In this document: positions 8,544 through 16,327 of the stretch, one piece after another | How positions within the stretch are numbered: the stretch's first letter is position 1 | Layout of the letters: each line of letters begins with the position of its first letter | Assembly (NCBI GenBank): GCA_965372405.1 | Contig: CBDVCE010000009.1 | Span: forward strand, 29,153-93,152 | Source of the DNA: Sunxiuqinia sp965372405 | GTDB lineage: Bacteria > Bacteroidota > Bacteroidia > Bacteroidales > Prolixibacteraceae | Direction: 5' to 3' | Length of the DNA: 64,000 bases | Program-made: the position numbers and the translations under genes | The notes under the pieces: generated by a model | Database searches by the model: none | What the model was told of the DNA's origin: nothing | What the model saw: only the letters and a program-made list of their open reading frames with translations

Positions 8544-9242
8544 ATGGAATTTCTTCAGCAATTTTTAGAGAATTCGCAATTCCCGATCTTCTCTGCATTC
8601 ATTCTGGGATTGATGACAGCAATAAGTCCATGCCCCATGGCAACCAATATTACAGCCATTGGTTTTATTGGGAAGGATTTAAAAAGCCAACGAAAAGTTT
8701 TTTACAATGGGATCGTTTACACGCTAGGAAGAGCTGTTAGTTATACTGCAATTGGGTTGCTATTCTTTTTTAGTGCTGAACAATTCGAGCTATCTGGCTT
8801 TTTTCAGGAATGGGGTGAAAAAATACTCGGCCCGTTACTCATTCTGATCGGGTTGTTTATGCTTGGTATTTTTCAATTCAGTATTCCAGGAATAGGTTCA
8901 CTTTCTGAAAAGATGGAAAATAAACTCAGTAAGGGATTTTGGGGAGTTCTTTTACTTGGAATCATTTTTGCCTTAGCTTTTTGTCCATACAGCGGTGTGC
9001 TTTATTTTGGCATGCTTATCCCCATGACTATAAGTAGTGCAAAAGGCCTATACCTTCCAATAGTATATGCTTTGGCAACGGGGATTCCAGTCATCATATT
9101 TGCTTGGCTTATTGCTTTTGGAGTGGGTTCTGTTGGTAAGGTTTATAATCGCATGAAAAGCTTTGAGTTCTGGTTTCGAAAGATTGTTGCAGTGCTATTT
9201 ATCGTAGTGGGTATTTATTATATGACATTCATTTTCATTTAA
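8544..9242 (+). CDS. ArsG-like membrane permease (DsbD/CcdA fold)
   Basis: This 232-residue integral membrane protein has about six transmembrane segments. It carries the paired CcdA/DsbD-type motifs ISPCPMATN near residue 28 and AFCPYSGVLYFG near residue 150, each with a cysteine in a Pro-containing membrane kink. It matches proteins annotated as ArsG aromatic arsenical efflux permeases. In the known operon ArsG exports reduced aromatic arsenicals. The twin cysteines could also pass reducing power to the exported ArsF-like protein, as DsbD does; the sequence alone does not separate these roles. It follows the ArsF-like gene by 5 bases. Confidence 0.78.
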   Translation: MEFLQQFLENSQFPIFSAFILGLMTAISPCPMATNITAIGFIGKDLKSQRKVFYNGIVYTLGRAVSYTAIGLLFFFSAEQFELSGFFQEWGEKILGPLLILIGLFMLGIFQFSIPGIGSLSEKMENKLSKGFWGVLLLGIIFALAFCPYSGVLYFGMLIPMTISSAKGLYLPIVYALATGIPVIIFAWLIAFGVGSVGKVYNRMKSFEFWFRKIVAVLFIVVGIYYMTFIFI

Positions 9243-9258
9243 AAAATTTACAAATGAT

Positions 9259-9276
9259 GTTCGTTTTTTTACGAAC
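9259..9276. promoter_or_regulatory. ars operator copy 3
   Basis: GTTCG-N8-CGAAC between the ArsG-like gene and the ArsP-type permease. It argues that the permease starts at the ATG at 9290 and not at an in-frame ATG at 9254, which would put the operator inside the coding sequence. Confidence 0.7.
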
Positions 9277-9289
9277 TAACTCAGAGAAC

Positions 9290-10333
9290 ATGAAAGAGAA
9301 AGTAATTGCAATGAATCAAAAAATGAATGGTTTGCTATTGCCAATCCTTCTTCTACCAGTTTGGATTCTTCTATACAAAAACCTGCAAAGAATAGCCGAC
9401 ATTTTGGTTAACATGATTCCTGGGCTGAAAACAGGAACTCATCTAACCGAATCGATTCGTTTTTTCATATTTGAAGTTCCAAAAGTGATGCTTTTGCTCG
9501 TGTTAATCATTTTTGTAGTCGGATTTGTTCGCAGCTATTTCACGGCTGAAAAAACCAGAAAAATGCTTGAAGGGAAAAGCTTATTTACGGGAAACGTAAT
9601 GGCTTCATTTTTAGGAGTACTTACTCCATTTTGTTCATGTTCTGCAATTCCTCTTTTTTTAGGTTTTGTTGAAGCAGGTGTACCGCTGGGAGTAACTTTC
9701 TCATTTCTGATTGCAGCCCCAATGATTAATGAGGTTGCACTGGTTCTTTTAGCTGGTCTTTTTGGTTGGAAGGTTGCCCTAATATATGTAGGAACAGGTC
9801 TTGTAATTGCTATCTTATCTGGTTGGTTAATTGGGAAGCTAAAACTAGAAAAATACATTGCTGAATGGGTATTCTCGGTAAAATCAAACCAAGAAGAAAC
9901 AGATGATCAAAAACTAACAATAAATGAACGAATCAAAGCCGGATATGATGTTGTAAGAGAGATTATTGGTAAAATATGGATCTATATTTTTCTCGGAATT
10001 GCTGTTGGCGCCGGAGCTCATGGTTACGTTCCTGAAGATTTTATGGGTGCATTACTTGGAAAGGGAAATTGGTATGGAGTTCCTCTTGCAATATTAATAG
10101 GTATACCCATGTATTCCAACGCAGCTGGTATAATTCCAATTGTAAGTGTTTTAATAGAAAAAGGTGTTTCTTTGGGAACAGCCCTTGCATTTATGATGTC
10201 GGTAATTGCACTTTCACTTCCTGAAATTATTATTTTGAAGAAGGTATTGAAATGGCAACTGATCCTCATTTTCATTGGAATAGTTGCTGTCGGAATTCTT
10301 ACAGTAGGCTTCATTTTCAACTTTGTGATGTAA
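9290..10333 (+). CDS. ArsP-type permease (PF03773), organoarsenical or metal efflux
   Basis: This 347-residue membrane protein has about eight hydrophobic segments and the hallmark motif TPFCSCSAIPLFLG near residue 115, followed by the segment AAPMINEVALVLL. The motif is repeated in divergent form (GIPMYSNAAGIIPI) in the second half, as usual for this two-repeat permease family. Characterised ArsP proteins export trivalent organic arsenicals such as roxarsone and methylarsenite, with the CSC cysteines important. Related SO_0444-type members are assigned to Cu/Zn. The ars context and its own copy of the ars operator favour arsenicals. Confidence 0.82.
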   Translation: MKEKVIAMNQKMNGLLLPILLLPVWILLYKNLQRIADILVNMIPGLKTGTHLTESIRFFIFEVPKVMLLLVLIIFVVGFVRSYFTAEKTRKMLEGKSLFTGNVMASFLGVLTPFCSCSAIPLFLGFVEAGVPLGVTFSFLIAAPMINEVALVLLAGLFGWKVALIYVGTGLVIAILSGWLIGKLKLEKYIAEWVFSVKSNQEETDDQKLTINERIKAGYDVVREIIGKIWIYIFLGIAVGAGAHGYVPEDFMGALLGKGNWYGVPLAILIGIPMYSNAAGIIPIVSVLIEKGVSLGTALAFMMSVIALSLPEIIILKKVLKWQLILIFIGIVAVGILTVGFIFNFVM

Positions 10334-10380
10334 ATAATGTTTTAAATTTCAATAAAAGTCAATTAATTAAAATCAATTAT

Positions 10381-10806
10381 ATGAAAGTATTAATCCTATG
10401 TACAGGAAATAGCTGTCGCAGCCAGATGGCACATGGTTTTTTAAAATCTTTTGATTCATCTATTCTGGTTGAATCGGCAGGTACAAAAGCTTCTGGCAAA
10501 CTAAATGCAACTGCCGTAAAGGTGATGAATGAAATAGGAATAGACATCAGCAACAACACATCCGACTCAGTAAATAAATATTTGAACGAAGAATGGGATT
10601 ATGTAATTACAGTTTGTGGTGGTGCCAACGAGAGCTGTCCAAGCTTTATTGGTAAAGTCAAAAACAGGCTGCACATTGGCTTTGATGATCCATCTCACGT
10701 TATTGGAACTGATGAATTTATTATGAGTGAATTCTATCGGGTAAGAGATGAGATAAAAGATACCTTTTATAGTTTTTACATTGAGAATATAAAAGATGCA
10801 AGCTAA
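10381..10806 (+). CDS. arsC: Arsenate reductase, thioredoxin-coupled (low-MW phosphatase type)
   Basis: This 141-residue enzyme reduces As(V) to As(III). The P-loop CTGNSCR spans residues 7-13, giving nucleophile Cys7 and Arg13. Cys79 and Cys86 (VCGGANESCP) keep the spacing of the Cys82/Cys89 relay pair of S. aureus ArsC, so the full thioredoxin-dependent mechanism looks intact. The ATG at 10381 places the P-loop at the normal distance from the N-terminus; an upstream in-frame ATG at 10252 lies inside the permease gene. The last 11 bases overlap acr3, which suggests translational coupling between reductase and exporter. Confidence 0.93.
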   Translation: MKVLILCTGNSCRSQMAHGFLKSFDSSILVESAGTKASGKLNATAVKVMNEIGIDISNNTSDSVNKYLNEEWDYVITVCGGANESCPSFIGKVKNRLHIGFDDPSHVIGTDEFIMSEFYRVRDEIKDTFYSFYIENIKDAS

Positions 10807-11863
10807 TAAACGCTTATCATTTTTAGATCGATATCTCACGTTTTGGATTTTGCTGGCCATGGCATTGGGAGTTCTAATTGGATACTCAAGTCCTAAAATC
10901 AGTGATTTCTGGAATAGTTTTCAGTCTGGCTCAACTAATATTCCTTTAGCAATAGGATTAATTCTGATGATGTATCCTCCCCTTGCAAAAGTAAAATATG
11001 AAGAACTCGGCAGTGTCTTTAAAAATGTAAAACTACTGAGCTTATCCTTAGTGCAAAACTGGCTGATTGGTCCTGTTTTAATGTTTGCATTGGCCATACT
11101 TTTTTTACAGGATTATCCTCATTACATGGCAGGGCTCATTCTAATTGGGCTTGCCCGGTGCATTGCCATGGTAATTGTTTGGAACGATCTTGCAGGTGGA
11201 AACCGAGAATATGCAGCTGGACTTGTTGCTTTTAATTCTATTTTCCAGATTTTATTCTTTTCGGTTTATGCATGGGTATTTCTGGGAATATTACCTGGTT
11301 TACTTGGCATGCAAAATTTCCAGATTGATATTACCATTGGTCAAATTGCTAAATCAGTTTTAATTTATCTGGGAATCCCATTTGCTGCTGGTTTTCTAAC
11401 CCGTTATAGTTTAATCCGATTAAAAGGGGACGAATGGTATAAACAACGCTTCTTGCCAAAAATCAGTCCGATAACTTTATTCGCATTACTTTTTACCATT
11501 TTTGTGATGTTCTCATTAAAAGGCGAGTACATTGTAAAAATCCCAATGGATGTGATTCGGATTGCCATTCCACTTGTCATCTACTTTGTAATCATGTTTT
11601 TGATCTCATTTTTGATGGGGAAAAAATCTGGTGCAGATTATTCCAAAACAACAACGATCTCATTTACTGCTGCCTCAAATAATTTTGAGCTGGCTATAGC
11701 TGTTGCAATAGCAGTTTTTGGCATCAACTCAGGTGAAGCCTTTGCAGCCATAATTGGCCCACTAGTTGAAGTTCCGGTATTAATCTCTTTAGTTCATGTA
11801 GCTCTCTGGTTCAAAAAGAAATATTTTAAAAATGAAGATGAAGCTGGATTGCTTCAAGCGTAA
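10796..11863 (+). CDS. acr3: Arsenite efflux transporter, ACR3 family
   Basis: This 355-residue inner-membrane protein has ten predicted transmembrane helices and belongs to the bile/arsenite/riboflavin transporter superfamily. The LARCIAMVIVWNDLAGG segment near residue 120 contains the conserved cysteine and asparagine of Acr3 arsenite exporters. A later TAASNNFELAIAVAIAVFG segment is also characteristic. It exports As(OH)3 using the proton motive force. The start codon lies within arsC, so the two are translationally coupled. It is sometimes named arsB although unrelated to E. coli ArsB. Confidence 0.93.
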   Translation: MQANKRLSFLDRYLTFWILLAMALGVLIGYSSPKISDFWNSFQSGSTNIPLAIGLILMMYPPLAKVKYEELGSVFKNVKLLSLSLVQNWLIGPVLMFALAILFLQDYPHYMAGLILIGLARCIAMVIVWNDLAGGNREYAAGLVAFNSIFQILFFSVYAWVFLGILPGLLGMQNFQIDITIGQIAKSVLIYLGIPFAAGFLTRYSLIRLKGDEWYKQRFLPKISPITLFALLFTIFVMFSLKGEYIVKIPMDVIRIAIPLVIYFVIMFLISFLMGKKSGADYSKTTTISFTAASNNFELAIAVAIAVFGINSGEAFAAIIGPLVEVPVLISLVHVALWFKKKYFKNEDEAGLLQA

Positions 11864-11900
11864 ACATTCTAAAAAGATACCAATCATTAAAACTAAAAGA

Positions 11901-12258
11901 ATGTCCCCAACTCAGATAATTCAAAGATTCATTGAACTATTCAACAAAGCTGATGCTAGTGGATTAGCAGAACTGTATCATGGATGCAATTAATCACCAG
12001 GTTGCAAATGAACCAATAGTTGGTAAACAGGCCATCCAAAAAATGTTTGAAGATGAGTTTGCAGCCGCTAAAATGATGTGCATTGTAGAAAACACTTTTG
12101 AAGATGGAGAATGGGGAATTCTTGAATGGAAAGATCCATTGGGTTTGAGAGGTTGCGGTTTTTTTTATATCATTGATGGAAAAATAAAACTCCAACGGGG
12201 CTATTGTGACAAACTGTCCTTTATACGACAGCACAATCTTCCCTTTCCAACAGAATAA
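11901..12258 (+). pseudogene. SnoaL/NTF2-like protein, frameshifted
   Basis: The first frame starts at the ATG at 11901 (MSPTQIIQRFIELFNKAD) and runs LAELYH before hitting a stop at 11991-11993. A second frame then continues DAINHQVANEPIVGKQAIQK to the stop at 12256-12258. Joined, they give a normal SnoaL-like nuclear transport factor 2 domain: helix, AELYHxDA turn, GKQAI and the GCGFF strand. The join requires loss of two bases near 11978-11981. It is either a real pseudogene or a sequencing error. A polypeptide could still be made from the ATG at 11980, but it would lack the first two helices. It follows acr3 by 37 bases. Confidence 0.75.
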
Positions 12259-12261
12259 ATT

Positions 12262-12585
12262 ATGGATACAGAAGAGATCAAACAAAAAATAATTCATGAG
12301 ATTTCAAAAACCGAAAAGCTCATTGAAGAATATCGTGAACTCACGAAACCGGTAGCTCCAGATGAAGCGATTGGGCGCATTTCACGCATGGATGCCATCA
12401 ATAATAAAAGTGTTACTGAAGCGTCGTTGAGAAAAGCGGAGCAGAAGCTACAGAACTTGCAACGGGTTCATTCCCAATTGGGCACTAAAGATTTTGGATT
12501 GTGCCTATCGTGCAAAAAACCAATTCCTCTGGGAAGAATCATCATCCGACCTGAAAGTTTGTACTGCATTAATTGCGCCCGATAA
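12262..12585 (+). CDS. DksA/TraR-type C4 zinc-finger protein
   Basis: This 107-residue protein has a helical coiled-coil N-terminal part (about residues 1-75) and a C4 zinc finger, CLSCKKPIP...LYCINC, at residues 82-106. DksA/TraR proteins bind the RNA polymerase secondary channel and alter promoter choice. The sequence has an APDEAIGRISRMD segment, which is typical of short Bacteroidota family members. It begins 3 bases after the SnoaL gene and is followed 12 bases later by a GreA-like gene, another secondary-channel type protein. How this pair relates to the ars island is unclear. Confidence 0.82.
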   Translation: MDTEEIKQKIIHEISKTEKLIEEYRELTKPVAPDEAIGRISRMDAINNKSVTEASLRKAEQKLQNLQRVHSQLGTKDFGLCLSCKKPIPLGRIIIRPESLYCINCAR

Positions 12586-12597
12586 GTTTTTTTACAA

Positions 12598-13056
12598 ATG
12601 AAATATCATCAGACAAAAGAGTTGATTCTAAATCAGTTAATCGAACAACTTGACAACAAAATTGAATCAATTAAGAAGTACATTGATTCGGCAAAAGAAT
12701 CTAGAGACAACGAAACCAAAAGTTCGGTTGGTGACAAATATGAAACCGGAAGGGCTATGGCTCAAATGGAGATGGAAAAAAATCAGGTTCAACTGAATAA
12801 TATCTTAAATCAAAAAAACGAACTTCTCAAAATTGACAGCTCGAAAGAATTTAACCAAGCAGATTTTGGAGCAATAATAATTACCGATAGAGGCAACTAC
12901 TTCCTTTCAATAGGCATTGGTAAGGTGGATATTAAGAACGAAAGTTGGTTCTGCATTTCAATTTCATCTCCAATTGGTAAATTTCTTCACAATAAGAAAA
13001 AAGGTGATTCTTTTCAATTTCAAGGAAGGGAGTTTGAAGTCAATGCGATCTACTAA
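12598..13056 (+). CDS. GreA/GreB-like protein of Bacteroidota
   Basis: This 152-residue protein has an N-terminal coiled coil (about residues 1-80) containing the conserved KSSVGDKYETGRAMAQMEME segment. A small beta-rich C-terminal domain (about 88-152) includes the SSPIGKFLHNKKKGDSF stretch, which resembles the GreA C-terminal domain signature. Such proteins are often mislabelled 3-oxoacyl-ACP synthase in databases. Acidic residues at the hairpin tip could act like GreA in transcript cleavage, but that is not established for this family. It probably forms one transcript with the DksA-like gene. Confidence 0.65.
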   Translation: MKYHQTKELILNQLIEQLDNKIESIKKYIDSAKESRDNETKSSVGDKYETGRAMAQMEMEKNQVQLNNILNQKNELLKIDSSKEFNQADFGAIIITDRGNYFLSIGIGKVDIKNESWFCISISSPIGKFLHNKKKGDSFQFQGREFEVNAIY

Positions 13057-13152
13057 AAAAAATAGGCTCATTCAATCGTATCTTACATAAGTTGAAATAA
13101 TATTACTAAATTGTAGATCATTAAGATTTTTCAACTATTAGTTTTAAGCACC

Positions 13153-13668
13153 ATGAAAGGACTCCAATTTAAGTTAATATCTGGCTTCATTCTCATTTCA
13201 ATTATTTTCTTTCTGGCTGAATGTACAAGTGATAAACAAAAGAACAATGCCGACAAGAAGATTTCATTAGAGAACAAACGAGATTCAATAAAAAACGCGT
13301 CTAACTTTGTAATAACAGGAAGACTCGTCCCCCAAGATGGATCTATTGATAGCACCCTAATTGAATTATTTGATTTAGAAAACAACTCAAAAATTACAGA
13401 ACTAAGAGATACTGCCAAATTTTCGGTCAATGTTAAGTTTGATAAAACATACCGTATTGATTTCTCTAAACCGGGATATTTTACGAAAAAGATTTTAATC
13501 AATACCCAAATCCCTGATAGTTTAGACTTCAACTATCCACCACTTTCATTCATTGTTAATTTATTTGAATACGATTCCATTAATAGTCAGGACTCTTCAA
13601 TCATAGTTGGTAAAGTTTTCTACAATGCTGAGATTGACAATTTTGACACTGAGATATTTTTTAATTAA
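13153..13668 (+). CDS. Exported protein of unknown function
   Basis: I do not recognise this 171-residue protein. It has a hydrophobic N-terminal segment (residues 10-23) followed by LAEC, a poor lipobox because of the Glu before Cys24. A short charged linker leads to a beta-rich domain (about residues 52-120) resembling carboxypeptidase-regulatory-like or transthyretin-like folds: VITGRLVPQDG, then alternating strands. It stands alone 96 bases after the GreA-like gene. Its stop codon directly abuts that of the convergent ABC permease at 13669. Confidence 0.6.
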   Translation: MKGLQFKLISGFILISIIFFLAECTSDKQKNNADKKISLENKRDSIKNASNFVITGRLVPQDGSIDSTLIELFDLENNSKITELRDTAKFSVNVKFDKTYRIDFSKPGYFTKKILINTQIPDSLDFNYPPLSFIVNLFEYDSINSQDSSIIVGKVFYNAEIDNFDTEIFFN

Positions 13669-14787
13669 CTAGCTAGTTTTGCGGTATCTCCAAATTGATA
13701 GTCCTAAAAAGACTAGGCCAATAACAATCAATGAAACGAACTCTTCAATTAAATCTGTAAAACCAGAGCCTTTCAAAACAACATTACGCATAATCCGCAT
13801 AAAATAATATACCGGATTCGCCCGATTTAATGTTTGTGCCCAATCTGGCATGCTGTCAACAGGAGTAAATATTCCTCCCATTAAAATAAAAATGATCATA
13901 AAGAAGAAACTGACAAACATGACCTGTTGTTGGGTATCTGCCAATGTGGAGATAAACAATCCAAGTCCGAGCACGCCAACAAGATATAATGCTCCAAAAC
14001 CAAAAAGCAATGGTAAACTACCTACAACTGGTAGGTTAAAAGCTAGCTTGGCAACTAATAATCCAAAAGCCAAATCAAACAAGGCTATTAGCAGAAATGG
14101 AACCAACTTGCCAATAATAAACTGATATTTCTTAATTGGAGTCACATTCAACTGTTCAATTGTACCAATCTCTTTTTCTCTCACCAGGTTCATTCCTGAA
14201 AGAAACATACCAATAAGCGTTACCAATAAAGCCAAAATTCCAGGAGCCATGTACCATTTATAATCTAATTCAGAATTAAACCAGTAGCTAATTTTAGCAT
14301 TTATTCTTTGAGGTGAATTAAACTCCGCAAGGCCTTTCCATTCGGCAACAACCTGTTTGTTATATGATGAAAGGATTCCTTGCACATACGAAAAAATCAA
14401 TTGAGCCTTATTGCCATCAATCGCATTTATTAAAAGTTGCAATCCCGCTTCATCATCCCGCATTAAACTGGATTCAAAGTTATTTGGGATGACCATAATC
14501 AGATCTGCATCGTCCTTTTTCAAACTATTCTCAGCCTCATTCAAATCAAAAGAAGAAGCATGAACCCTGAAAAATGGTGATCCTTCAAAACGTGAAACCA
14601 ATTCTCTTGAGGTTGCAGACATATCTTTATCAACCAAGAAAATGTCAACATTTTTCAAATCATAAGTAGCTGCAAAAACCAAAATCAACATTTGCATCAG
14701 TGGCACCATAAAGATCATGGGTAACATGGTCTTATTTCGAAAGATCTGAATAAATTCTTTTTGTAATATGTATAGAATTGTTCTCAT
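13669..14787 (-). CDS. ABC-2 type permease, second of pair
   Basis: This 372-residue protein has one N-terminal transmembrane helix (about 20-42), a large extracytoplasmic domain (about 45-170) and five helices in the C-terminal half. This is the YhhJ/YbhR layout of ABC-2 exporters. The EKEIGTIEQLNVTPI segment near residue 205 is the conserved coupling-helix motif. With the preceding permease it forms a heterodimeric membrane unit served by two ATPases, an HlyD adaptor and a TolC channel. It is the last gene of the leftward operon, and its start lies 4 bases after the stop of the first permease. Confidence 0.88.
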   Translation of the reverse strand: MRTILYILQKEFIQIFRNKTMLPMIFMVPLMQMLILVFAATYDLKNVDIFLVDKDMSATSRELVSRFEGSPFFRVHASSFDLNEAENSLKKDDADLIMVIPNNFESSLMRDDEAGLQLLINAIDGNKAQLIFSYVQGILSSYNKQVVAEWKGLAEFNSPQRINAKISYWFNSELDYKWYMAPGILALLVTLIGMFLSGMNLVREKEIGTIEQLNVTPIKKYQFIIGKLVPFLLIALFDLAFGLLVAKLAFNLPVVGSLPLLFGFGALYLVGVLGLGLFISTLADTQQQVMFVSFFFMIIFILMGGIFTPVDSMPDWAQTLNRANPVYYFMRIMRNVVLKGSGFTDLIEEFVSLIVIGLVFLGLSIWRYRKTS

Positions 14788-14791
14788 GGTT

Positions 14792-15898
14792 TTACTCTAA
14801 TCTTGTTTTAAACTTTTTCACAGCCACCAGAATAAAGAAACCTGCCATTGCAATCAGAATCAATGTTTCTTTCCACACATATAACAAACCGGTTCCCTTT
14901 AACATGATGTTTTTAAGAATGACAATAAACCAACGTGGCGGCATAATGCTTGATAATACTTGTAAAGGGAAAGGCATATTTTCAACCGGAAAAATGAAAC
15001 CGGATAATAAGATTGTTGGAAGCATCAGTGCAATTAACGAAATGAACATTGCAACCATTTGAGTTTTTGCAACCGTGGAGATCATAATTCCTAAACAAAG
15101 CGCCATCATTATAAATAGGATGGTTTCAGCCATTAAAAGAACTGTACTTCCCAGGATAGGAACTCCAAAAACCTGATTCCCAATAAGAATAATAATTACA
15201 GCATTAATAATTGACAAGCCCAAATACGGAGCAACTTTTCCTAAGATAATATGAACTGGTTTTAAAGGAGATACCAATAATATCTCCATTGTTCCAAGTT
15301 CTTTTTCCCTGGTAATTGAAATGGACGTCATCATGGCTGAAATAAGCATGAGTATCATCGCCATAATTCCTGGCACAAATAAATAAACTGATTTCATTTC
15401 CTCATTATAAAACATTCTTACTTCTGGTTTTATCTGCGTAGGCATTTCAATTTCACCCATTTTTTTGGTGATATAATCATTCATGATTGCTACGGTGTAG
15501 TTAGCAAGTAATTTGCCAAGATTTGGATCAGAAGCATCAGCAATAATCTGCACATTTGCCATTCCTTCTTTCACTAGCATTCTTTCAAAATTGGGCTCAA
15601 AAACGATTACCTCTTTCACCTTCCCCTTTTTAAAGATGGCTTCTATATCATTTGTGCTTTCCAGATAACGATCTAACACAAAGTAGCCTGATGATAACAG
15701 CTTAGCTGTAATCTCTTGCGTCGCATTGTCTTTCGACTGATCGTAAATTGCAATTTTGGCATCCTTAATGTCATTCTTAATTACTGTTCCAAACAACAAC
15801 AATTGGGCAATGGGAATACCGAACAAAATCAGCATAGTTCGCTTATCCCTGAATATGTGGTAAAATTCTTTTTTTACAAATCCGAAAAATCGTTTCAC
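14792..15898 (-). CDS. ABC-2 type permease, first of pair
   Basis: This 368-residue protein has the same topology as its downstream partner and the coupling motif EKELGTMEILLVSP near residue 200. The start codon is GTG (15896-15898). It falls immediately beside the left arm of the inverted-repeat insertion that carries the four-helix-bundle gene, so the insertion may have altered the original leader of this gene. The substrate is unknown; related YbhFSR and YhiH-type systems export drugs or other hydrophobic compounds. Confidence 0.88.
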   Translation of the reverse strand: MKRFFGFVKKEFYHIFRDKRTMLILFGIPIAQLLLFGTVIKNDIKDAKIAIYDQSKDNATQEITAKLLSSGYFVLDRYLESTNDIEAIFKKGKVKEVIVFEPNFERMLVKEGMANVQIIADASDPNLGKLLANYTVAIMNDYITKKMGEIEMPTQIKPEVRMFYNEEMKSVYLFVPGIMAMILMLISAMMTSISITREKELGTMEILLVSPLKPVHIILGKVAPYLGLSIINAVIIILIGNQVFGVPILGSTVLLMAETILFIMMALCLGIMISTVAKTQMVAMFISLIALMLPTILLSGFIFPVENMPFPLQVLSSIMPPRWFIVILKNIMLKGTGLLYVWKETLILIAMAGFFILVAVKKFKTRLE

Positions 15899-15902
15899 TG
15901 CT

Positions 15903-16327
15903 TAGTTTTTAGTAGTAAGTAAAAAGTAGTAAGAATTATCATTTCAAACTTTTTTGAAGTCCACGAATCATCTTTTGAATCTCTATCAAGTTCTCTGATA
16001 GATTTAATAACTCATCCTCTGTGATATACCTTAACTCTTTGGAAAGTAACAGTTGTGTTTCTAATTCAAAAGATGAGCCAAGTGCAATAGAAAGGAAATA
16101 CTCAAATTGTTTTGAAGATCCTCGACCTGCACCTTCTGCAATATTTGAAGGTATTGAAACAGATGCTCTTCGAATCTGTTGAGTCAAGCCATATTGTTCT
16201 TCTTTTGGAAAACCTTTAGTCTTTAAGTAAACATCCTTCACTAACATGAAAGACTTCTGCCAAACTTTCAAATCTTTAAAACTATTCATATAATCAAATT
16301 TTCTTACGACTTACTACTAGAAACTAG
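15903..16327 (-). mobile_element. Four-helix-bundle cassette with inverted-repeat arms
   Basis: The left arm (15903-15935) reads TAGTTTTTAGTAGTAAGT, a short spacer, then GTAAGAA. The right arm (16302-16327), read on the other strand, gives TAGTTTCTAGTAGTAAGT then GTAAGAA, with 7 bases fewer in the spacer. The arms enclose only the gene at 15939-16289. The right arm covers the TAG stop of the upstream ATPase and the left arm ends two bases short of the GTG start of the permease. The unit is best read as an insertion into an ABC operon. No transposase or clear target duplication is seen. Confidence 0.65.
15939..16289 (-). CDS. Four-helix-bundle protein (S23/IVP family)
   Basis: This 116-residue protein matches the family of 23S rRNA intervening-sequence proteins (TIGR02436/PF05635). 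It starts FKDLKVWQKSFMLVKDVY, has the block QIRRASVSIPSNIAEGAGR (about residues 38-56) and ends in two amphipathic helices. Members occur inside 23S rRNA intervening sequences or scattered as single genes, and their function is unknown; some resemble the Avd accessory protein of diversity-generating retroelements. It interrupts an ABC export operon in the same direction and is bracketed by inverted repeats. Confidence 0.88.
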   Translation of the reverse strand: MNSFKDLKVWQKSFMLVKDVYLKTKGFPKEEQYGLTQQIRRASVSIPSNIAEGAGRGSSKQFEYFLSIALGSSFELETQLLLSKELRYITEDELLNLSENLIEIQKMIRGLQKSLK

